Shown here: positions 1 to 8,727 of the stretch, in pieces
Position numbering within the stretch: position 1 is the first letter of the stretch
How the letters are laid out: every line of letters begins with the position of its first letter
Origin: JBBREP01 sp963716525
GTDB taxonomy: Bacteria > Actinomycetota > Acidimicrobiia > IMCC26256 > PALSA-610
Direction: 5' to 3'
DNA: 64,000 nucleotides
Assembly (NCBI GenBank): GCA_963716525.1
Contig: OY970315.1
Location: 310,001-374,000, forward strand
Translations under genes and position numbers: made by a program
Notes under the pieces: generated by a model
Seen by the model: only the letters and a program-made list of their open reading frames with translations
What the model was told of the DNA's origin: nothing
Databases searched by the model: none

Positions 1-373
1 TGTTGGCCCGCGCACGGGTGATCCGGTGGTTCTTGACCGCCTGCTCGACCCGGGCGTGGCCCGCCTTCACGAGCGCGGTGACCACGGCGGCCGGCTTCAC
101 GTTGTGCGCCTTGGCCACGTCGGCGATCGACTTGCCGGACTTCAGCTCGTTCACGAGGTCGGCCGGCTTGACGCCGATCGTCTTCGCCGAGATCAGCACG
201 ACCGCACGCCGGATCGCACGGCGGACCGCGGGGTGCTTGGCGGGCTTGGTGGTCGCGGCACTCGCCGAGGTGGACGTGGGCGCGGCGGCGCCGGCCGACA
301 CGGAGGTGAAGGCGACCGCGCCGCCGGCGGCGAGCGAGCCGGCGAGCAGCACTGAGACGAGGGTCTTGCGCAT
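1..373 (-). CDS. secreted repeat-containing protein, C-terminus cut by window edge
   Basis: The frame opens at an ATG (371-373 on the minus strand) and stays open to the left edge, so about 124 N-terminal residues are visible and the rest is missing. It begins MRKTLVSVLLAGSLAAGG, a typical Sec signal peptide, followed by an Ala/Thr-rich linker. The mature part has two segments of the type 'GVKPADLVNELKSGKSIADV' and 'HNVKPAAVVTALVKAGHARV', which look like repeats of one helical module common in exported actinobacterial proteins of unknown role. No catalytic motif is visible. The product is probably exported; function unknown. Confidence 0.7.
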   Translation of the reverse strand, partial: MRKTLVSVLLAGSLAAGGAVAFTSVSAGAAAPTSTSASAATTKPAKHPAVRRAIRRAVVLISAKTIGVKPADLVNELKSGKSIADVAKAHNVKPAAVVTALVKAGHARVEQAVKNHRITRARAN

Positions 374-467
374 GGTTGCTCCTGGGATGGTGGACCGTTG
401 CCAGTTCAGCATCGCCCACCCCCGTCAGCGACCCGCGAGCCGAACATCAGAGCTTTGTAAGGCCGCC

Positions 468-511
468 GTTGTCCCATCAGGAGCCAAGTTCTTGGCCCCT
501 GATGGGACAAC
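468..511. terminator. 44-bp near-perfect hairpin, likely terminator of the ABC operon
   Basis: Two 21-nt arms, GTTGTCCCATCAGGAGCCAAG and its reverse complement with one mismatch, are separated by only TT. It lies 22 bp past the end of the downstream ABC exporter gene (minus strand) and upstream of the secreted-protein gene. There is no T-tract, so factor-independent termination is only inferred from position and stem strength. Confidence 0.5.
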
Positions 512-532
512 CGGGGGACGGCGGGGCCGCGG

Positions 533-2437
533 TCAGACGGTCTGGGTGTTGCGGACCCAGCTCTCGTGGAGGCCCGCGTAGACCCCGCCCGCGGCCACCA
601 GCGCGGCGTGCGGGCCCTGCTCGACGAGCCGCCCGCCGTCGAACACGAGCACGAAATCGGCCCGCTCGGCCGTCGACAGCCGGTGCGCGATGGAGATCGT
701 GGTACGGCCGGCCGAGAGCCGGTGGAGCGCGTCGGTGAGCGCTCGCTCGGTTTCCGGGTCGACGGCGCTCGTCGCCTCGTCGAGGATCAGCACCCCGGCG
801 TCGGCGAGCTGAGCCCGGGCGAGCGCCACCAGTTGCCGCTCACCCACCGAGAGGCTGTCGCCGCGCTCGCCCACAGCTGTGTCGAGCCCGTCGGGCAGGC
901 GGGCGACCCAGTCGCCGAGGCCCAGCGCGGTGAACGCCGCCACGACGTCGATGTCGGAGGCGCCGGCCCGGCCCAGCCCCACGTTCGCGCGCACCGTCGT
1001 GTCGAAGAGAAAGCCGTCCTGGGGCACGAGCCGGACCGCGCGGTGCCGGCACGCGGCCGGCACGAGACGGAGGTCGGTGCCGCCGACCTCGATCGTGCCG
1101 TCGAGCGGGTCGGCGAGACGGCACAGCAGCTTGGCGAAGGTCGTCTTGCCCGAGCCCGTCTCACCGACGATCGCGACACGCGCGCCGGCCGGGATGGACA
1201 CGCTCACGTCGCACAGCACGAGCCCGCCGTCGCGGTACGCGAAGTCGACGTGATGCGCCTCCACCGCCAGCGCGCCCCGCGGCAGATCGACCGCGTGCGC
1301 GGCGTCGGGCTCGACCACGTCGATGGGCACGTCGAGCACCGCGAGCACCTTGCGCCAGCCCGCGATCGCGGTCTGCGTCTGGTCGACGATCTCGCTGAGC
1401 TCCGCGATCGGGTTGAGCAGCAGCGTCACGAGGAACATGAACGCGACAAGGTCGCCGAGGTGCAGGCCCCATTGCTGGGCGTGGAACGCGCCGACGACGG
1501 TGACACCGGCGATAGCGATCGCACCGAAGAAGTCGCCGAGCGGGAACATTGCCGTGAAGTACCAGGCCGCGTCCATCTGCGCGCGGTAGACGTGGTCGGT
1601 GCGCTCGTGCAGCCGCCGGCGCGAGCGCGCGTGCAGCCCGTAGGCGCGGATGACGGCGGCACCGGTGACCGTCTCGGAGATCTCGGCGAGCAGCTCCGAC
1701 GTGCGCGTACGCACGCGGTCGTAGGCCGCAAGCTGGCGACGCTGCAGGTAGCGGAAGATCGGGATCACCGGTAGATAGGCAACGACCACCACGAGCGCGA
1801 GCTGCCACGAGTAGATGGCCATCACCGCGACCGTGAGCACGATCAGCGTGGTGTTGAGGATCCAGGACATCGCGCCCCACTGCACGAACCGCGCGAGCGT
1901 CTCGATGTCGCTGGTGACGCGAGCGACGAGCACACCTTTGCGGGAGTCGGTGTGCTCGGCGATCGACAGGCGATGGATGTGACCGAACACGCGCACGCGC
2001 AGGTCGGCGAGCGCGCGCTCGGCCGCCTCGAGGAAGCGCAAATACGTGGCCCGCTGCAAGAACGTGATCGCCACGACGAGCGCGGCGCCGGCGGCGCACA
2101 GCGTGTAGGTGAGCACGGGACGGAACCCGTGCGCGTCGAGGATGCCGCGGTCGAGGATCTGCTGGATCAGCACCGGCACGAGCAGGCGCCCCAACGCCGA
2201 GATGGCGGCGAACGCCATGCTCACGCGGATGCCGGTACGGAGGTCGGGGCTGACCGTGAGCCCGCGCCGTAGCACCGACACGGCACCCGTGGCGGCTGCG
2301 GTGTCGTCGTCGTCGAGCGCGACGCGCACGCTCGCGAGCGAGTGCTCGAGCCCGGCGAGCTCGTCGAGCGCCTGCGGGCCCGCGGTGTCGGTGAGCGCGT
2401 CGAGCGCCGCGCCGTGCGCGTCGTGCTCAGCCGCCAT
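533..2437 (-). CDS. ABC exporter, fused TMD-NBD, second half of heterodimer
   Basis: A 634-residue membrane-spanning ATPase of the type-IV (MdlB/LmrD-like) exporter family. An N-terminal six-helix transmembrane domain covers about residues 60-360. The C-terminal ATPase domain has Walker A GETGSGKTT near residue 425, Walker B VLILDEATSAVD with the catalytic Glu present, and the H-loop Ser-Ile-Ala-His. The signature is LSVGERQ instead of LSGGQ, so it is degenerate. The ATG at 2435-2437 overlaps the end of the upstream ABC gene by 11 bp; an upstream extension in this frame is rejected because it runs through that gene. It likely pairs with its neighbour as an asymmetric heterodimer. The substrate cannot be told; lipids or drugs are typical for the family. 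Confidence 0.9.
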   Translation of the reverse strand: MAAEHDAHGAALDALTDTAGPQALDELAGLEHSLASVRVALDDDDTAAATGAVSVLRRGLTVSPDLRTGIRVSMAFAAISALGRLLVPVLIQQILDRGILDAHGFRPVLTYTLCAAGAALVVAITFLQRATYLRFLEAAERALADLRVRVFGHIHRLSIAEHTDSRKGVLVARVTSDIETLARFVQWGAMSWILNTTLIVLTVAVMAIYSWQLALVVVVAYLPVIPIFRYLQRRQLAAYDRVRTRTSELLAEISETVTGAAVIRAYGLHARSRRRLHERTDHVYRAQMDAAWYFTAMFPLGDFFGAIAIAGVTVVGAFHAQQWGLHLGDLVAFMFLVTLLLNPIAELSEIVDQTQTAIAGWRKVLAVLDVPIDVVEPDAAHAVDLPRGALAVEAHHVDFAYRDGGLVLCDVSVSIPAGARVAIVGETGSGKTTFAKLLCRLADPLDGTIEVGGTDLRLVPAACRHRAVRLVPQDGFLFDTTVRANVGLGRAGASDIDVVAAFTALGLGDWVARLPDGLDTAVGERGDSLSVGERQLVALARAQLADAGVLILDEATSAVDPETERALTDALHRLSAGRTTISIAHRLSTAERADFVLVFDGGRLVEQGPHAALVAAGGVYAGLHESWVRNTQTV

Positions 2438-4314
2438 GCCGGGCACCCTCACGCGGATCGGCCGCTCCGTCGCCGTTGTCGTCGACGCCGTCGGCGCCGT
2501 CAAGGTCGTCGACGGCGTCATCGGCGTCGCGCTCCAGGGCGGCCGGCGCACCGGCGCGCTCGTAGGCCTGGACCATCGCCGAGTAGTCGGGATACGTCGC
2601 CACGAGGTCGGCGTGGCGTCCGGTGGCCGCGATGCGACCGCCGCGCAGGAACGCGACACGGTCGGCCAGCGCGATCGTCGAGAGCCGGTGGGCCACGATC
2701 AACGTCGTGGTGGCGAGCTCACGGGTGAGCCCGTCGAGGATGCGCGCCTCGACCGTGGGATCGACGGCCGACGTCGCGTCGTCGAGAATGAGCAACCGCG
2801 GGCGGCGCGCGAGCGCGCGCGCGAGCGCGGTGCGCTGACGCTGCCCGCCCGAGAGCGTGACGCCGCGCTCGCCGATCACGGTGTCGTACCCGTGCGTGAG
2901 GTTGGCGATGAAGCGCCGCGCCTGGGCGACCCGCACCGCGGCGAGCGCGTCGTCGGTGCCGACCTCGCCGAGCGTGAGGTTTTCGGCGAGCGTGCCACCG
3001 AAGAGGAACGCCTCCTGGAACACGAGCCCGACCGCGCGGTGCAGCGACTCGGGGTCGGCGTCGCGCAGGTCGACCCCGCCGAGGCTGATCGTTCCCGCAG
3101 TTGGCTCCATGAGACCGGCGAGCAGCTCGCAGAGCGTCGACTTGCCCGATCCGGTGGCACCCACGAGCGCGACGACTTCGCCCGGCTCGAGCGTGAGGTC
3201 GCAGCCGTCGAGCACCGGCTCGCCGTCGATGTACGCGAACACGAGACCGTCGACCTCGACCCGCAACGGACCGTCGGGTACCGCGTGTCGTGCGCGCGGC
3301 GTCCGCTCATGCGGCGCGGCGAGCACCCCGTCGATGCGACCGAGCGCCACCGACGACCGCGGCATCTCCTCGAGCAGGAAGCCGACCACGCGGCATCGGG
3401 AACGACAGCAGCGAGAACAGCGCCATCACCTGCACGAGCTGGCCGGTCGTGAGCGCGCCGCTCGAGATGCGCCAGCCACCGATCGCGAGGATTGCGATCA
3501 CGCCGAGGTTCGGCAGCGCGTCGAGCGCGGGCTCGAAGGTCGAGCGCAACGAGCCCACTTCCATGCGCGACTCGCGGAGCCGCTCCGACGCCGTCGCCAG
3601 CCGCTCCACCTCGTGCGCCTCGAGGCCGAGCGTCTTCACGAGCAGCGCGCCGTCGTAGCTCTCGTGCGCGATCGTCGAGACGTCGCTCACCCGCTCCTGC
3701 ACACGCTCGGCGGGCCCTTCGACGCGCCGGGTGTAGAAGCGGTTGAGCACTCCGAGGCCTGGGAACACGGTGAAGCCGACCACCGCGAGGATCGGATCCG
3801 CCACGATCAACGCGACCACCGAGAACACGACGAGCAGCACCAGCCCCATGGAGAACGGCAGCGGGTTGAGCACCTCGACCGCCACTTCGACGTCGGTATC
3901 GGCGTGCGCGATCAGCTCGCCGGTGGACATCTCGCGGTGATACGTGAGCGGCACACGCAGGTACTGCTCGCTGATCTGCCGGCGCAGCGTGACCTGCATC
4001 CGGCGGGTGGTGAGCGCCGCGAAGTAGCGGCGCGTCATCACGCCCGCGCTGCGGAGCGCCGCCACGATCACGACTGCCGCGGCCGTCCACCACACGGTGC
4101 TGCTCGACGCATGGTGCGACGACACCGCGGGGCGGAACACCTTGTCGGTGATGCGGCCGAGCACCACCGCCCCGGCGACGGCCATCGACGCGAACACGCT
4201 CGAGCCGAACACCGCAACCCCGAACGGGAACGGATGCGTGCGGATGTAGCGGCCGAGCACGCGCGCGCCGCGCCGCAGCGAGCCCGTCTCCTCGGGTGTC
4301 CCTTCCTCGTCCAC
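2427..4314 (-). CDS. ABC exporter, fused TMD-NBD, first half of heterodimer (one frameshift)
   Basis: About 628 residues if one base is removed. The transmembrane half is read from the ATG at 4314 (MDEEGTPEETGSLRRGARVL) to about 3395. The ATPase half continues in another frame from about 3390 as RVVGFLLEEMPRSSVALGRI. Removing one base in the run at 3388-3394 restores the expected FPMRVVGFLLEEMP junction. The NBD has Walker A GATGSGKST, signature LSGGQRQ and Walker B LLILDDATSAVD, in which the catalytic Glu is Asp. That is the usual non-catalytic partner in heterodimeric exporters. Both halves are otherwise well conserved, so the frameshift is more likely a sequence error than decay. Confidence 0.85.
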
Positions 4315-4394
4315 GGCCCGGCGAATCTACCGGTGGACGTGCACCCTTCTCCCCGCCGTTTCCACGACGCGCGCGCAGGTAGCGTGCGCGCGCG

Positions 4395-5579
4395 ATGCTG
4401 CGCCTGAACCCGGCCCTTGCCGGCGTCGTCGAACCGCCGGTCACGGCGGCGAAACGCTGGATCGAGCATGCGAGGGTCACGCCGGGCCGACCGCTGCTCG
4501 ACCTCTCGCAAGCCGTGCCCGGCTACCCGCCCTCGGGCGAGCTGCGGGAGTTCCTCGCCGCGATCGTGCGGCGACCCGAGACGTCGGGCTACGCGCCGGT
4601 GCTGGGCCTGCCGCACGCGCGCGCCGCGATCGCGGCGCATCTCGCACTCGCCTACGGCGCCGGCCCGGCAGACCTCCGAAGCGGCGACGTGATGGTCACC
4701 ACCGGATGCAACCAGGCGTTCTGTTTGGCGATCGGCGTGTTGTGCGCGCCGGGTGACGAGGTCGTGCTCCCGATGCCGTACTACTTCAACCACGACATGT
4801 GGCTGCGCGCGTGCGGCGTCACCACGGTCCCGCTGCCACTGACACCGGAATCGTCGATGCTGCCCGACCCCGGCGCCGTCGATGCCGTGATCACGCCACG
4901 CACCCGCGCCGTGGTGCTGGTGACGCCGAACAATCCGTGTGGCGTGGTGTACCCGCCCGAGCTCGTCGAGGCGGTGTACGAGGTGGCGCGCCGGCGCGGC
5001 ATCGCGCTCGTACTCGACGAGACGTACAAGGACTTCCGCAGCACCACTGCGCCGCCGCACCCGCTGTTCGCGCGGACCGACTGGCGTGACACGCTCGTGC
5101 ACCTCTTCAGTTTCTCGAAGATGCTCTCACTCGCGGGCTACCGGGCCGGCTCGTTGACGGGCGCACCGCACGTGCTCGACGCCGCCGCCAAGCTCGCCGA
5201 CTGCCAGACCATCGGCGCGCCGCGCGTCGCGCAGGAGGCGGTGGCCTTCGGCGTGTCCGCGGAGCGGGCCGGCTGGGTCGAGGACCGGCGCCGGGCGATG
5301 TGCGAGCGGGTGGAGCATCTCGACCGGCTCATGGCCGCACGTCCCGGCGGCTACGAGCTGGCGACCTCGGGCGCGTTCTTCGCGTACGTGCGCCACCCGT
5401 TCGCAGCCGAGGACGCGGCAACCGTCGCCCGCCGGCTGGCGGTGGAGCACAACCTGTTCACGATCCCCGGCTCGGCGTTCGGCGCGGGCCACGAGCGTTA
5501 CCTGCGCCTCGCCTTCGGCAACGTCGACCTCGACGGCATCGCCGCCGCGGTGGCCCGCTTGGCCGCCGCCGGCCTCTGA
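4395..5579 (+). CDS. class I/II pyridoxal-phosphate aminotransferase
   Basis: A 394-residue fold-type I aminotransferase, probably cytosolic. Visible family features are the cofactor-phosphate segment TTGCNQAFCLAIG, the NNPCG motif, the Asp of VLDETYKDF that contacts the PLP ring, and the Schiff-base Lys in FSFSKMLSLAGYRAG. The C-terminal substrate Arg lies in HERYLRLAFGNVD. Length is normal for AspC/kynurenine-aminotransferase-like enzymes. The substrate cannot be deduced. It is transcribed away from the ABC genes and converges on an EamA exporter gene; a palindromic element follows its stop codon. Confidence 0.88.
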   Translation: MLRLNPALAGVVEPPVTAAKRWIEHARVTPGRPLLDLSQAVPGYPPSGELREFLAAIVRRPETSGYAPVLGLPHARAAIAAHLALAYGAGPADLRSGDVMVTTGCNQAFCLAIGVLCAPGDEVVLPMPYYFNHDMWLRACGVTTVPLPLTPESSMLPDPGAVDAVITPRTRAVVLVTPNNPCGVVYPPELVEAVYEVARRRGIALVLDETYKDFRSTTAPPHPLFARTDWRDTLVHLFSFSKMLSLAGYRAGSLTGAPHVLDAAAKLADCQTIGAPRVAQEAVAFGVSAERAGWVEDRRRAMCERVEHLDRLMAARPGGYELATSGAFFAYVRHPFAAEDAATVARRLAVEHNLFTIPGSAFGAGHERYLRLAFGNVDLDGIAAAVARLAAAGL

Positions 5580-5580
5580 C

Positions 5581-5624
5581 CATGCGTCGTTTGGGTACCA
5601 AATAGCGGTCCCAAACGACGCATG
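5581..5624. repeat. 44-bp palindromic element, copy 1
   Basis: Arms CATGCGTCGTTTGGG and CCCAAACGACGCATG (15 bp each, perfect) flank a 14-nt loop TACCAAATAGCGGT. It sits 1 bp after the aminotransferase stop and 12 bp before the end of the convergent EamA gene, the position of a bidirectional terminator. The loop is the reverse complement of the loop in copies 2 and 3, so this copy is in the opposite orientation. Confidence 0.9.
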
Positions 5625-5636
5625 ATGTCCATCAGA

Positions 5637-6527
5637 TCATGGTGCGAGGGCGGGCTCGTCGGGTGTGGTGGTCGCGAGACCGTTGAGGGCGAGGCCGAGG
5701 ACCACGCATGCGACGCCGGCGAGCTCGGCCGGCTCGAGGTGCTGGTGCAGCGCGATCCAGCCGGTGGCGGTCGCGGTCACGGGCAGCAGCGCGAGCAGCA
5801 GCGCGAACGTGCTCGTGTCGACGACGCGCAGCACGAGCTGGTCGAGCCCGTACGGCACCGCGGTCGACAGCACGCCGACTGCCAGGCACAAGAGCAGGAT
5901 CCGTGCCGACGAGGCCGACGAAAACGCCGGCGCGCTGCCCCACACGCCGATCGGCACGAGCGCGAGCGAGCCGACGGCGAGCCCGATCGTCAATCCGTCG
6001 ACACCGCCGGCCGTCGCCGTGCGGGACACGCGCGCCCCGAGCACGATGTAGCCGGCCCAGCACGCCGCGGCTGCGAGCGCGAACAGCACGCCGAGCGCGT
6101 CGCCGGAGAGCTGCACGCCTGACAGCACGACCACGCCGATGGTTGCGGCGCCAAGGCCGCCCAGTGAACGGCGCGACCGCATCGACAATGCCGCCACCGT
6201 CACCGGGCCCGCGAACTCGATGGCGACGGCCGTGCCGAGCGGGATGCGGTCGATGGCGAGATAGAAGCTCGTGTTCATCAGCGCGGTCGCGATGCCGAAC
6301 CCCGCGGCGACGCGCAGCGTGGCGGCCGTCCACGCCGCCCGGCGACGCCATGGGCGCGTGACCGTGGCGAGCACGAGCGCGGCGCCACAGCAGCGGAGCC
6401 ACGCGACGGTCTGCGGCGGCACCTCGTCGAAGAGGTCGTAGGCGATGGCGGCGCCCGCGTACATCGCGATGCCGCCCGTCACGAAGCAAGCCGGGGCGGA
6501 GCGGCGAGTGATCACCGTCGCGCGCAC
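5637..6527 (-). CDS. EamA-family (DMT) inner-membrane exporter, RhtA-like
   Basis: A 296-residue polytopic protein with about ten hydrophobic helices in two EamA repeats (about residues 15-140 and 150-285). The second repeat begins LGVLFALAAAACWAGYIVLG. The pattern LGTAVAIEFAGPVTVA in the first repeat resembles RhtA-type threonine/homoserine exporters. The substrate is not certain; amino-acid or metabolite efflux is the family role. The gene lies just downstream of a large acyltransferase gene on the same strand (7 bp gap), so the two may be cotranscribed. Confidence 0.82.
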   Translation of the reverse strand: MRATVITRRSAPACFVTGGIAMYAGAAIAYDLFDEVPPQTVAWLRCCGAALVLATVTRPWRRRAAWTAATLRVAAGFGIATALMNTSFYLAIDRIPLGTAVAIEFAGPVTVAALSMRSRRSLGGLGAATIGVVVLSGVQLSGDALGVLFALAAAACWAGYIVLGARVSRTATAGGVDGLTIGLAVGSLALVPIGVWGSAPAFSSASSARILLLCLAVGVLSTAVPYGLDQLVLRVVDTSTFALLLALLPVTATATGWIALHQHLEPAELAGVACVVLGLALNGLATTTPDEPALAP

Positions 6528-6534
6528 GCGCGCG

Positions 6535-8694
6535 TTACCCGACGGCGTCCGGCTGGAGCCAGCCCCACTTGCGCAGCGTGTCGATGATCAGGTTCGTGTA
6601 GAAGCGTGCGCCCGCGGGCTGCGTGAGGTGGAGCCTGAGACCACAGTGGTCCTCGCACACGAAGTATTTCTTCTGGTCGATGTGGGTGCCGAAGTAGTAC
6701 CAGTCGAGCACCTTGGCGTTCTTGAATCGCTTTGCCTGCGACGTGATCAACCGGTTGTTCGGGAGCTCCCAGGGCCGCTCCACCTTCACGGTGAAGAACA
6801 CCACGTGACGCTTCGCCCCGGCCACGTGCATCACGTCGTTCACGAAGTGGTTGCTGAGGTAGCCGTTGTCGCCACAGTGCACGATGACGACCGGGCCGAG
6901 CTGGTGATTCTCCTGCAGCGCCTTCAGGAAGTCGACGCACACCGGGCCCTGGCGTGACACGACCGCGTTCACCCACACGCCCGGGCCGACGACGTGCTTC
7001 AGCCCGCTCTCGAGCGGCTTGTTCGGGTCGAGGTCGGCGCCGAGCATCACCGAGTCGCCGACGGCCGACACGATGTAGCCGCTCGACCACACGTTCGGGT
7101 AGCCCGCGAACCGGACCGTGGCCGGCGGGACGGTGTGCCGCGTACCGGGTTTGGTCGTGGTTGCCGGCGAGGACTGCGTCGTGGACGACGACGACGGCAC
7201 CGTCGAGGGGACGGGGGGCAGCGTGCCGCCCTGCTGCAGGTTCTGCAGGAGCCTGTCGCCTCCCCCGGCCTGGGTCTGGCCATTGTCGACCGTTTTCGCC
7301 GGCGACGAGGCCGCGGCGGCAACGCCGAGGCCGAGCACGGTGGCGACGAGGGCGGCGGCCGCGGTCTGCCAGCGCCGCACGAGCAGCTGGCGGCGCCGGC
7401 CCCGGGCCGCTCGCGTGGCCCGAACTGCACGGCCGAGCACACCCCGCCGGATCGGGCGCTCGACGAAACGGTACGAGAGCTCGACGAGCGCCGCCACCAG
7501 CACGAGTCGAAACACCAAGACCGCGGGCGCCGCCCAATGCAGGTCGGCGCCCGGCTCCGTGAACGCGAACACGACGATGCCCCAGAGGTAGATGCCGTAG
7601 GAGCGCAGGCCGATCTGGCGCAGCAACTGCGTGCCGAGCAGCCGGTTCCAAGTCGAGGCGGGATGCACGACCGTGACGATGAGCGCGACCGTGAGGACAT
7701 CGGTGAGCAGCAGGCCGAAATAGAAGAGCGCGTGGCTGTCGAGCGTCTGGAACTGCATCTGCACCGCGAGCAACACGAGCGCCACGCCGCCCGCGAGGTT
7801 CAGCGCGCGCGGCGCGCTCGGTGCGTACGCGCCGCGGAAGCGCTCGGGGCCGAGGAGGAAGGCCGCGAGCGCGCCGAGCAGCAAGCCGTACGCGCGGCTC
7901 GGGGTGGACATGTAGAGCGTGTTCTGGAGATCGGCGGCCGACTGCGCGGAGGTGTGCAACCAGACGATCGAACCGAGCCACGACGCCGCGGCGAGCGCGC
8001 CGATCGCGGCCGGCATACGCCGCCGCCCGAGCACCGCCATGCCGCCGATGAACGCGAGCGGCCACAGCAGGTAGAACTGCTCCTCGACCGCGAGCGACCA
8101 CAGGTGCTGGAGCGGCTGGCGCAGGTCCTTCTCGCCGTAGAGCGAGTGGTGGAAGATCGTCCACCAGTTCTCGCCCCAAAACCCGAACAGGAGGTCGCCG
8201 CGGTTCGCGTGCAACTCGTCGTGGTGGAAGATCGCGACGAACAGGCCAGCGGCGAGCACGAGCGCGACGAGCGCGGGCGCGAGCCGGCGGGCCCGGCGCA
8301 ACCAGAACGCCCGGAGGCTCACACCGCCGCGCCGGCGCTTCTCGGCGAGCAGCAGCGACGTGATCAAGTAGCCGCTGATCACGAAGAACACCTCGACCCC
8401 GAGGAAGCCGCCGCGCAGCATCGAGTGGTCGGGCCGGTAGTGGTACGCGAGCACCGCGAGCACCGAGATGGCGCGCAGACCGTCGAGCCCCGGGAGATAG
8501 CGAAGGCGCGTCTCGCCACGCGGCGACGGGTCGCCGGCGCGCCGGGGGTCGTCGGCGCGGTTGCCGGACGGATCGGCCGCGACCGGGATCGCGGTCACCG
8601 GCTCGTCGGGAGGCGCGAGCGTGCCCGCGGCCCCGTGACGCGCCAGCCCCTTCTCGTCCACACCACCATTCTCGCACCCCGGTCGCACCACCAC
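6535..8694 (-). CDS. OafA/YrhL-type acyltransferase with C-terminal SGNH-like domain
   Basis: About 719 residues. An N-terminal acyltransferase-3 domain of about ten membrane helices opens with the family signature YLPGLDGLRAISVLAVLAYH and contains GVEVFFVISGYLITSLLL. A Ser/Thr-rich linker follows, then an extracytoplasmic SGNH-like region with the GDS block AVGDSVMLGADL. Such proteins O-acylate cell-surface glycans or lipids: the membrane domain moves the acyl group across the membrane and the SGNH domain transfers it. The start is uncertain: ATG at 8694 or the GTG about 11 codons later (VDEKGLARHG). Confidence 0.85.
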   Translation of the reverse strand: MVVRPGCENGGVDEKGLARHGAAGTLAPPDEPVTAIPVAADPSGNRADDPRRAGDPSPRGETRLRYLPGLDGLRAISVLAVLAYHYRPDHSMLRGGFLGVEVFFVISGYLITSLLLAEKRRRGGVSLRAFWLRRARRLAPALVALVLAAGLFVAIFHHDELHANRGDLLFGFWGENWWTIFHHSLYGEKDLRQPLQHLWSLAVEEQFYLLWPLAFIGGMAVLGRRRMPAAIGALAAASWLGSIVWLHTSAQSAADLQNTLYMSTPSRAYGLLLGALAAFLLGPERFRGAYAPSAPRALNLAGGVALVLLAVQMQFQTLDSHALFYFGLLLTDVLTVALIVTVVHPASTWNRLLGTQLLRQIGLRSYGIYLWGIVVFAFTEPGADLHWAAPAVLVFRLVLVAALVELSYRFVERPIRRGVLGRAVRATRAARGRRRQLLVRRWQTAAAALVATVLGLGVAAAASSPAKTVDNGQTQAGGGDRLLQNLQQGGTLPPVPSTVPSSSSTTQSSPATTTKPGTRHTVPPATVRFAGYPNVWSSGYIVSAVGDSVMLGADLDPNKPLESGLKHVVGPGVWVNAVVSRQGPVCVDFLKALQENHQLGPVVIVHCGDNGYLSNHFVNDVMHVAGAKRHVVFFTVKVERPWELPNNRLITSQAKRFKNAKVLDWYYFGTHIDQKKYFVCEDHCGLRLHLTQPAGARFYTNLIIDTLRKWGWLQPDAVG

Positions 8695-8727
8695 ACGCCC
8701 GCGCGAGGAATTGCGCCGGCGTTGCGC

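Noticed and set aside
2437..2659. N-terminal extension of the second ABC exporter gene
   Set aside because: These codons lie inside the upstream ABC gene and give a low-complexity Ser/Thr/Pro/Arg sequence unlike exporters.
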